Part shown: positions 1 to 5,448 of the stretch, piece by piece | How positions within the stretch are numbered: the first letter of the stretch is position 1 | How the letters are laid out: every line of letters starts with the position of its first letter | Assembly (NCBI GenBank): GCA_031275255.1 | Contig: JAISPA010000215.1 | Location: forward strand, 1-17,185 | Source: Acidaminococcales bacterium | GTDB lineage: Bacteria; Bacillota; Negativicutes; Acidaminococcales; JAISLQ01 | Direction of reading: 5' to 3' | DNA: 17,185 bases | Translations under genes and position numbers: made by a program | Notes under the pieces: generated by a model | Told to the model about the DNA's origin: nothing | The model's input: only the letters and a program-made list of their open reading frames with translations | The model's database searches: none

Positions 1-171
1 CTTGTCGGTAGTATCAATGCTGACCGTTTTGTCTATGGCGAACCCCCGGTCGGTGCCGGAAAAGCCTAATGACAACATGCCCGATTCGTGGGTTATGGAG
101 TATCGGGGCGGGGCGGGAACCTCGAACCCCGCCGAAGCCTCTGGAGGCAAAAAACAATATACGTGTATCAT
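1..171 (-). CDS. Partial unknown gene, translationally coupled to the radical SAM gene
   Basis: This open frame starts at ATG 171 and runs 57 codons to the window edge without a stop; its C-terminus lies outside. The start overlaps the radical SAM stop codon as ATGA. A strong ribosome site, GAGGGGG, lies 7 bases upstream, inside the last codons of that gene. The peptide begins MIHVYCFLPPEASAGFEVPA and continues with a Ser/Gly/Thr/Asp-rich, beta-like stretch (around residues 26-57, including GFSGTDRGFAIDK) and a single cysteine. I do not recognise the family. The position makes it a candidate third member of the fibre and radical SAM cassette, or simply the next tail or host-binding gene. A competing minus-strand frame (14..220) overlaps the radical SAM 3' end and lacks this signal. 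The ribosome site and the overlap are seen; any function is unknown. Confidence 0.62.
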   Translation of the reverse strand, partial: MIHVYCFLPPEASAGFEVPAPPRYSITHESGMLSLGFSGTDRGFAIDKTVSIDTTDK

Positions 172-1235
172 CTAATTTCCCCCTCTGTGAGTGCGTTGAT
201 GTAGTCCAGCACGCCGCCAAAAAGTATTTTCCTGACCTTGCACATCATCTCTTTGCCCGGGCTTTCCGCCAGGAAAGGGCATTGTCCACGGCAGTAGATG
301 AATATTTCGCACTTTTCACAGCGTTTTAAGAGTTTTACGGCCTTTTCCCAAGCCGCTTCAATTTTCTCGTCAATGTCTTTGTCTGTAACATGACCGATGG
401 ACGCGCCAAAATTCTGACAGAAAATTACCCTGCCGGCCACATCCACCGTAAGCCGCTCCGTAAGCTGGCCGCAGGCGAAAGATGTACGGCTTTTGTTCCC
501 GCTTAATGCAGCGTTTAAAACGCCTAAAGCAAAGCTCATGACAAACCAGCTTACCCTATCCGCCTTGCCCGTTTTACCTGCTTTGTAAGCCTCCACAGCT
601 TCCGCGACAAGCCTTTGCATAGTTGATTTAAAGGCAGGCAGGTCAAAGGCGTATAAGTCGGGCGGCATGACCGGATCGGGCATAAGGATTTCTATCCCGG
701 TTTCTACGTCTTTGCCGAACTTACTCTCGCACCAGTCCCAAAAGGCATATAAATCCTGGTTGTGGGCGCTCAAAACTCCGTTGATGGCCTTGTGTTCCAG
801 CCGCCGAAAAAGGGCAAGCAGCCTTTCATCCGTCAAGACATTGCTTGTGCGGGTTTGGTCGGTGTGCGGCCCGTCGTTGGAAATGTACGCGACTACGCAG
901 TTTTGGTTGAAATAGTCCACTATTTCTTCCGTCAGGAGACTCCCGTTAGTGTTTATGAACCAGCGGATTTTGTCTTTATGCGCGGATAAAGCGGATATAA
1001 GCTGTTTTATCGCGTCCATGTATAGCAGCGGCTCGCCGCCGAACGGCCTTACGGTCAAAGGTTCAGGCGCTTTAGCGGCCATATCGGCCAGAAAGGAAAA
1101 CACTTCCGGGGAAATGTAAATAGGTGCGCTCGCGGGCGCGGGGCGTTTGCCGCCCTTTCTCTGGCAGCAGTAGGCGCAGGAATAGTTGCAGTTGTCGCCG
1201 AGCTTAACGAATACCTGGTGAATATTTTCCAGCAT
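168..1235 (-). CDS. Radical SAM/SPASM peptide or protein maturase
   Basis: This 355-residue protein carries the radical SAM [4Fe-4S] motif CNYSCAYC at C16, C20 and C23, with an extra adjacent C24. The SAM-binding GGEP motif is at 66-69, NTNG at 95-98 and SNDG at 119-122. The C-terminal third holds a seven-cysteine SPASM pattern: C255, then G268 and C273, then C306-x2-C309-x5-C315-x3-C319, then C332. That closely follows the known CX9-15GX4C-gap-CX2CX5CX3CX17C rule, except that the last spacing is 12. SPASM enzymes hold auxiliary Fe-S clusters and usually modify peptides or proteins (sactipeptide, ranthipeptide, PqqE and anSME types). Only 15 residues precede the first cysteine, so there is no N-terminal RRE domain. 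The ATG has ribosome site AGGTGA, which overlaps the tail-fibre stop, and the next gene overlaps by ATGA. A role in modifying the fibre tip is inferred. An anSME-like or unrelated moron function remains possible. Confidence 0.93.
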   Translation of the reverse strand: MLENIHQVFVKLGDNCNYSCAYCCQRKGGKRPAPASAPIYISPEVFSFLADMAAKAPEPLTVRPFGGEPLLYMDAIKQLISALSAHKDKIRWFINTNGSLLTEEIVDYFNQNCVVAYISNDGPHTDQTRTSNVLTDERLLALFRRLEHKAINGVLSAHNQDLYAFWDWCESKFGKDVETGIEILMPDPVMPPDLYAFDLPAFKSTMQRLVAEAVEAYKAGKTGKADRVSWFVMSFALGVLNAALSGNKSRTSFACGQLTERLTVDVAGRVIFCQNFGASIGHVTDKDIDEKIEAAWEKAVKLLKRCEKCEIFIYCRGQCPFLAESPGKEMMCKVRKILFGGVLDYINALTEGEIR

Positions 1236-1244
1236 TTATATCAC

Positions 1245-2231
1245 CTACCCGCATGTGCCGCTGCACGTGCAGTTGCAGTTGACCGCAGTTGTGGTGTGGC
1301 CGTGGATTTTATTCACCATTTCCTGCAAAAGATTTTGCAGCGTCCTTGTCCCCGCCGTCAAACCGGTCGTTACATTGAGGGCTGTACCTGCGCCGTAGCT
1401 GGTTGACATGCTCGCCTGCGTGCTGGCCGTGGTGATGACGTTACTGGTTAAGGTTATGCCGCCGCCTGCCGAATCCGGCGGCTTAACGGTTATGGGTATG
1501 GTAAGGTTGCCCGAGCCGTCGAAGCTGGGCGGGGTTGGCGTTGATACGTCCAGCGACGTCCCCGTGCTGGTTATGGAAACCGTTCGCGCGGTTTCGAGTT
1601 TGGCCGCGGCCGCGGCCTTGCCGGCAGCGTTGCCGGTGCCACCCTGAGCAACGGGGATGACGTCGGTTTTTTTGAAATAGCCGCCCAAAAGGGTTATAAG
1701 GTCGTCCTGATCCTCAATGTCGCCGGCGATACTGCCCCAGGCGGTCAACCCGCCGATATGGTCCCACGCCTCCCCGTCCCAGGCATAGTTGGCGCCGCTG
1801 TCCAAAACGTCATAGACGTCGCCGACGGACGCGCCTGCCGGCAGGTCGGCGAAGGCGTCAACGCTTCCCTTGAAGTGGTAGACGGCGGCGATTTTCGCGT
1901 CTATCTCCTGTGCGGTGTAATACTTCGCGAACTCGCCGTCCATAATGCCTTTTGTATAGTAGTTGTCAAAGTTCGCCTCAATTCCGGCCAGGGCCAAAGC
2001 CAGGGTTTTATCCCCGTAGGCGATGTTGCCGGGGTTGATGTCGATATTTCCCTGCGCGTCCGGCAAGGCGCCGTTGACCGAAAGCGCCGCCCCTTGGGCC
2101 CAGGCGCCGTCTTTTCTCCCGTAAAACCTGCCGTCCTTCGGCGCTTCCGGCAAGCCGCTTATGACCGGGGCCGGCTTTAGCGCGGCCGTTACCCGTCCCT
2201 GCGGCTTCAAAGTCCCCTGCAACTTACGCAT
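1245..2231 (-). CDS. Tail fibre / receptor-binding protein with a C-terminal cysteine peptide
   Basis: This 328-residue protein looks like a trimeric tail fibre. Residues 36-66 include FYGRKDGAWAQ and a VNGALPDAQGNIDI segment. Residues 120-160 carry the FKGSV..F.DLP..ASVGDVYDV.D.G.NYAWDG..WD module common in Firmicutes phage fibres. Residues 192-216 carry the IPVAQGGTGN.AGKAAAAAKL fibre repeat. A Ser/Thr/Gly-rich beta region follows (217-297), then a short helix (298-309). The last 19 residues are HGHTTTAVNCNCTCSGTCG, with cysteines at 319, 321, 323 and 327; no other cysteine occurs in the protein. H310-G-H312 resembles the HxH metal sites of T4 gp37 and P2-type spikes. The ATG has GGAGGT 8 bases upstream and overlaps the preceding stop by 8 bases. 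It is the last recognisable tail gene before the radical SAM gene. Fibre identity is a strong call; modification of the tip is a hypothesis. Confidence 0.85.
   Translation of the reverse strand: MRKLQGTLKPQGRVTAALKPAPVISGLPEAPKDGRFYGRKDGAWAQGAALSVNGALPDAQGNIDINPGNIAYGDKTLALALAGIEANFDNYYTKGIMDGEFAKYYTAQEIDAKIAAVYHFKGSVDAFADLPAGASVGDVYDVLDSGANYAWDGEAWDHIGGLTAWGSIAGDIEDQDDLITLLGGYFKKTDVIPVAQGGTGNAAGKAAAAAKLETARTVSITSTGTSLDVSTPTPPSFDGSGNLTIPITVKPPDSAGGGITLTSNVITTASTQASMSTSYGAGTALNVTTGLTAGTRTLQNLLQEMVNKIHGHTTTAVNCNCTCSGTCG
1248..1304 (-). other. Cys/Thr/Asn-rich fibre tip, candidate radical SAM substrate
   Basis: These codons encode residues 310-328 of the tail fibre. Every cysteine of the protein falls here, spaced C-x-C-x-C-x3-C and interleaved with Asn, Thr, Ser and Gly, after an HGH motif. 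Cysteines alternating with possible acceptor residues are typical of thioether-bridged peptides made by SPASM radical SAM enzymes. A phage fibre tip would not normally need four closely packed cysteines. Alternatives are a Zn or Fe binding site, or inter-chain disulfides in the trimer. Confidence 0.6.
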
Positions 2232-2562
2232 CGGCCACTACCTCCACAATTTCAAAGATGGACGGCCAGACTATATACTGCCAGTCGCCGCCGCTTATCA
2301 CCCGTATGTCGTAAAAGTACGTCCCCGGTGGCACGCCGTCAAAAGCCGCATGGGGGATTATGAAGGTGATGGCGGTGTCCCCGGCGCTGACGTTGAAGTC
2401 CTCCCCGCTGTCGAGGCGGATGAGGGTTTCGCTGTCGCCGGGGTTTCGCTTCACGGCGAAGGTTATCTCGTCGCCTTCCTCTATCTCCCCGTCAAGTTCC
2501 GCCATGATGGGGGCGGTCTCGCCCCTGGATATGCGGATGCGGTTGTTTTTGATTTCGAGCAT
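2224..2562 (-). CDS. Small Ig-like/BppU-type tail accessory protein
   Basis: This 112-residue acidic beta protein starts MLEIKNNRIRISRGETAPI. A GDEITFAVKRN segment follows, then an IPHAAFDGVPPGTYFYDIRV segment near residue 70. The pattern resembles the N-terminal BppU/Ig-like module of Gram-positive phage baseplates, where such domains attach receptor-binding proteins to the tail tip. Its ATG overlaps the stop of the previous gene by one base (TAATG), and its own stop lies inside the fibre start. The position between a glycine-rich tail protein and the fibre supports an adaptor role. The family assignment is from pattern memory, not a search. Confidence 0.6.
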   Translation of the reverse strand: MLEIKNNRIRISRGETAPIMAELDGEIEEGDEITFAVKRNPGDSETLIRLDSGEDFNVSAGDTAITFIIPHAAFDGVPPGTYFYDIRVISGGDWQYIVWPSIFEIVEVVADA

Positions 2563-3437
2563 TACAGCGCCCCCAGTTCAAAGATTTTGTACCAGCCGGC
2601 AAAGCCGGGAGAGTCAGGGTTTGACGCCCACCCGCCGCCTTTGGCGCCCCCGGCGACGTTTATCTCCCCGTCAAGCCTTACGACGTGTCCGGCCAGCGTT
2701 ACCGTGCCGCCCCCGCCGCCGCCGAGCTCTGGCCCGCCCAGGCCATTCTTTGTGTCGCCGCCTCCCCCGCCGCCGTTGCTCGGCTGTCCGTTGTAAAGCT
2801 GCACGATTTCGTCCAAGCCGTCTCCGACCACAAGCATTGTGACGCCCGGAACCAGCCCATTCCCCCCCTTGCCCTTGCCGCTTAGCGTGCCGGCGACGAT
2901 TACCGCGCCCTGGGAAAGGATTCTGAGGACAAGCCCCGCCGTGCCGACGTTGGCGGTAACGCCGTAAGGGATGATCAGCGACTTGCATTGCACAAGACCG
3001 TCCAGCGTCTGGCCGTTGGCGCAGACGATATGCCCGTCCGAGCCGTCGCCCCAGTCGGTCATCCAGGCGGGGAAGCGCGGGCCTTTGACGCTGGCAAGTC
3101 CCCCTTCCCCCTGGTAGCCTATTTCCATGAGTTTTCCCGCGTCGGCGGCGTTGAACTCAATGAGGCCGGTATTCCAGGCGGGGTCGCCGTCCGCGCCGGT
3201 GGAGTAGTCCGGGCGAAACTCCCCCGCCGCCGGGGTGGCCGCGACTTCCGTGAAGGCGGCTGTCTCGCCGCCGTCCTGATCGATGTTTTTCACCGTCAGG
3301 GTAGACGGGTCGCCCCGGTTCGGCACTTCGTTCAGGCGTATATAGTAAGGGCTGGCAAAGGGAATCAAATGCCTTTCCGTGATGTTAACCCATTGCGGGG
3401 CGTCGGAGAAGGGGTTATATCGGTAATCTGATGGCAT
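2562..3437 (-). CDS. Glycine-rich phage tail protein, possible adhesin
   Basis: The preferred ATG at 3437 gives 291 residues; AAGGAG lies 8 bases upstream. A GTG at 3446, which overlaps that ribosome site, is less likely. The N-terminal part (about 1-120) begins MPSDYRYNPFSDAPQWVNIT and looks like a virion attachment region. The middle (about 135-205) is a beta-helix-like run (GQTLDGLVQCKSLIIPYGVT, ILSQGAVIVAGTLSGKGKGG). The C-terminal third holds two hexaglycine blocks and GGAKGGGW before the end FAGWYKIFELGAL. Polyglycine sandwiches occur in tail-fibre adhesins such as T-even gp38, so a host-binding role is plausible but unproven. It follows the hub gene and precedes the Ig-like protein. 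Confidence 0.7.
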   Translation of the reverse strand: MPSDYRYNPFSDAPQWVNITERHLIPFASPYYIRLNEVPNRGDPSTLTVKNIDQDGGETAAFTEVAATPAAGEFRPDYSTGADGDPAWNTGLIEFNAADAGKLMEIGYQGEGGLASVKGPRFPAWMTDWGDGSDGHIVCANGQTLDGLVQCKSLIIPYGVTANVGTAGLVLRILSQGAVIVAGTLSGKGKGGNGLVPGVTMLVVGDGLDEIVQLYNGQPSNGGGGGGDTKNGLGGPELGGGGGGTVTLAGHVVRLDGEINVAGGAKGGGWASNPDSPGFAGWYKIFELGAL

Positions 3438-3442
3438 TATTT

Positions 3443-4666
3443 TCACTCCTTCAATTGCTGGTTGCTGGCCTGCTGCAGCAGTTCGTTGTTTCTCGCTTCG
3501 CGCTCGATATTTGATAGATAGGCTTCAATTTCAAAAGGCTGTTCGCCCAATTCCATATCGCATACTATGCCCTTGTTGGATTCGATTGTATACTTTATTT
3601 TGCTGATAGGATAAGTTTTCATTTCGCCATCCTTGTTGGTGATGGCCGCTTGCCCATCGGTGGAAAGTTTGCGTACCCAGAAAACGCCGTCCGGCTTAGG
3701 GTACGTAAGCAGCAAGCCCTTGACTTTGGCGGATGGAATAGCGTCTTTGTACCGCCGGATTTCCGACTGACCCCAGCGCTCGGCGTCGTCGGCGCTGTAG
3801 GCGGATGGCAGCGTCCACACTTCTTCCCGCCTGCCGTACAGGCTTTGGCTTTGTGCGTCCTCAACCACGCAAAGCCACTGCTCGCCGGTTTCATCGTCCA
3901 TTTTTGCGCCCTTTACCCGCGCCCAGTTGACAATTTTGTCGGCGTCTACCTTCGGCGTGTACTCATTGACATGATGGCCGACCCAGAACCGCGCTTCTTC
4001 GTTTATTTCGTCCACGCGGGGCTTAAAGTAAAATTCCCGGTATTCGTCCACGCCGAAAACCCAGTCAACGGCAAATTCCGACAACTGTTTAAGGCACTCC
4101 TGCACGTTTACGCCATCAAAATTTATGTCCGTTATTTCATAGTCCGTGGGATATATTTTCGAGACGTTGACTATAACCCCTAAGTCTTCCGCCTGGCGGC
4201 AGATGTCCTTGACGATTTCGGATATTTCCGTGTTTTGGTAACGCTGAAAAATCAGGCGTTTTGCCAGAATATTGTAAAAGCCGTGGCACTCTATCTCATA
4301 GCTTGTTTCGGTGCCGCCGGTGTCCGGGCGGTTTAAAACGTAGCCAGACCACCAGGGGCGGTAGTCGCCGAAAAGATGTATATCAAGCCTTTGACCATAA
4401 CGTATTTCATCGAAAGTGGGGAAACGGGAAAATTTAAACTTGGCCGATCCGCAACCGGTTTCGGTAAGTTCAAAAGTTATTTGCGTGAAGCTCTGTTCTT
4501 CCGTATCGTTGCCGAAAATGGCGCTTTTAGTGCCGTCCTTGTTGTAGGCTATGACCTGCACGGTGTCCGGCAGGTACTTTATGATATTGTCTGTCCTTTG
4601 CCCGTTCCGAGTCGGCTGCGCCCAGATAAAAACCCCGCCGTGGCGGAGGCCAAACCTTAGATTCAT
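3443..4666 (-). CDS. Baseplate hub / tail-associated protein (gp44/Tal-like, no lytic domain)
   Basis: ATG 4666 (MNLRFGLRHGG, 407 residues) is preferred. AGGTGG lies 5 bases upstream and the start overlaps the Dit stop as ATGA. A GTG at 4675 sits inside the ribosome site. The N-terminal part has a beta domain with FTQITFELTETGCGSAKFKF and IRYGQRLDIHLFGDYRPWWSGYV. The part near residues 150-220, which contains ISEIVKDICRQAEDLGV and VNVQECLKQLSEFAVDWVFG, matches the hub fold seen in gp44/gp27-type proteins. The C-terminus is a Gln/Asn-rich helix (NNELLQQASNQQLKE). A gene directly after Dit normally encodes the Tal hub that closes the tail tube. Unlike many Tal proteins this one ends without an endopeptidase or lysozyme domain, so cell-wall cutting must be encoded elsewhere. 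Confidence 0.85.
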   Translation of the reverse strand: MNLRFGLRHGGVFIWAQPTRNGQRTDNIIKYLPDTVQVIAYNKDGTKSAIFGNDTEEQSFTQITFELTETGCGSAKFKFSRFPTFDEIRYGQRLDIHLFGDYRPWWSGYVLNRPDTGGTETSYEIECHGFYNILAKRLIFQRYQNTEISEIVKDICRQAEDLGVIVNVSKIYPTDYEITDINFDGVNVQECLKQLSEFAVDWVFGVDEYREFYFKPRVDEINEEARFWVGHHVNEYTPKVDADKIVNWARVKGAKMDDETGEQWLCVVEDAQSQSLYGRREEVWTLPSAYSADDAERWGQSEIRRYKDAIPSAKVKGLLLTYPKPDGVFWVRKLSTDGQAAITNKDGEMKTYPISKIKYTIESNKGIVCDMELGEQPFEIEAYLSNIEREARNNELLQQASNQQLKE

Positions 4667-5448
4667 ATCAGCCACCTCGCGGTGAACGCGATTTCAATCT
4701 CCCCCGCCGCGCTGGTAACTTCATAGCGGTTCAGTCCGGGCAAAGCCGTTAAAAACTGGCCGGAAAAAGTATTGATAGCATTAAACGTCCCGCGCCTTAC
4801 CGTGCCTTCTTTGGTGTCCGCCGTGAGGGCGGCGGGGTTGGTCAAGAGGCTGTCGCGAATCCGGCAGGAGCGCCCCGTTTCTACGTGATGAATTGTTGCG
4901 TCATTCATGGACACGGCAGGGCGCAGGGTTATGGCCAGCGGGGTATCTATGCTGCCGGGGTTATATAACTGCACGGCGTTGGCCGTGTCGCTCAAACTGA
5001 CAGTTGTTTTGGCCGGTTGAGCGGCGTAGCGGAAAGGGTCAGCCAGAAGCAGCGTTACGGTGATTTCGGAAAAGCGTTGTTTGAAGCTCTTAATGAACTT
5101 ATGTTTTGTTTTCATCATTCCGGCGACATTGTAAGCGCGGCTTAGCCGCCCGGCAACAAGCATATAGTCCTGCTGCTGAAACTTGCCGATGATTTCATTT
5201 GCCAATTTGTCATGTTCCGCCGCCGTTTCCGCTTTCACGTGCAGTTTTATATCGAGGTTGCGGCTTTTTATGTGCTTGTCCCCGGATACTGTCGCGCCAT
5301 GAGAAAAAGCCCGTTCTTCGGCTTTCAGACGGTATTCAATATCTCCTGCGCCGTCAATGCCCCAAGGTACAGGCAGAAAATATGAAATGCCGTTTTTTTG
5401 GATGGTCAAACGGTCGTTTGTGGGTTCCCTTTGCGGTATCTCTATCAT
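4663..5448 (-). CDS. Distal tail protein (Dit)
   Basis: This 261-residue protein lies directly after the tape measure, the usual place for Dit, the hexameric ring joining tail tube and baseplate. Visible family features are the N-terminal ring-domain strand pattern with ERAFSHGATVSGDKHIKSRNL, a YMLVAGRLSRAYNVAGM segment near residue 95, and ITVTLLLADPFRYA near 129-142, the typical end of the Sipho_tail N-domain. A galectin-like C-domain would cover about 150-261. The ATG overlaps the tape measure stop as ATGA, with GAGG 7 bases upstream. It likely forms the platform for the hub and the accessory adhesins downstream. Confidence 0.87.
   Translation of the reverse strand: MIEIPQREPTNDRLTIQKNGISYFLPVPWGIDGAGDIEYRLKAEERAFSHGATVSGDKHIKSRNLDIKLHVKAETAAEHDKLANEIIGKFQQQDYMLVAGRLSRAYNVAGMMKTKHKFIKSFKQRFSEITVTLLLADPFRYAAQPAKTTVSLSDTANAVQLYNPGSIDTPLAITLRPAVSMNDATIHHVETGRSCRIRDSLLTNPAALTADTKEGTVRRGTFNAINTFSGQFLTALPGLNRYEVTSAAGEIEIAFTARWLI

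Noticed and set aside
137..148. Palindrome GCCTCTGGAGGC followed by six A on the plus strand
   Set aside because: On neither strand is the stem followed by a T run, and it lies inside the coupled open frame 1..171, so it is not called a terminator.
14..220. Minus-strand 68-codon frame overlapping the radical SAM 3' end
   Set aside because: It starts inside the radical SAM gene without a ribosome site; the frame starting at 171 has GAGGGGG and an ATGA overlap and is favoured.
1245..2231. Diversity-generating retroelement target in the tail fibre
   Set aside because: The fibre is a plausible target type, but no reverse transcriptase, template repeat or second copy of its 3' end is visible in the window.
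3437..3446. GTG 3446 as start of the glycine-rich tail protein
   Set aside because: The GTG overlaps the AAGGAG ribosome site itself, whereas ATG 3437 lies 8 bases after it.
3650..4183. Plus-strand open frame of 177 codons opposite the hub gene
   Set aside because: Antisense shadow of the hub gene with no start signal and no recognisable domain.
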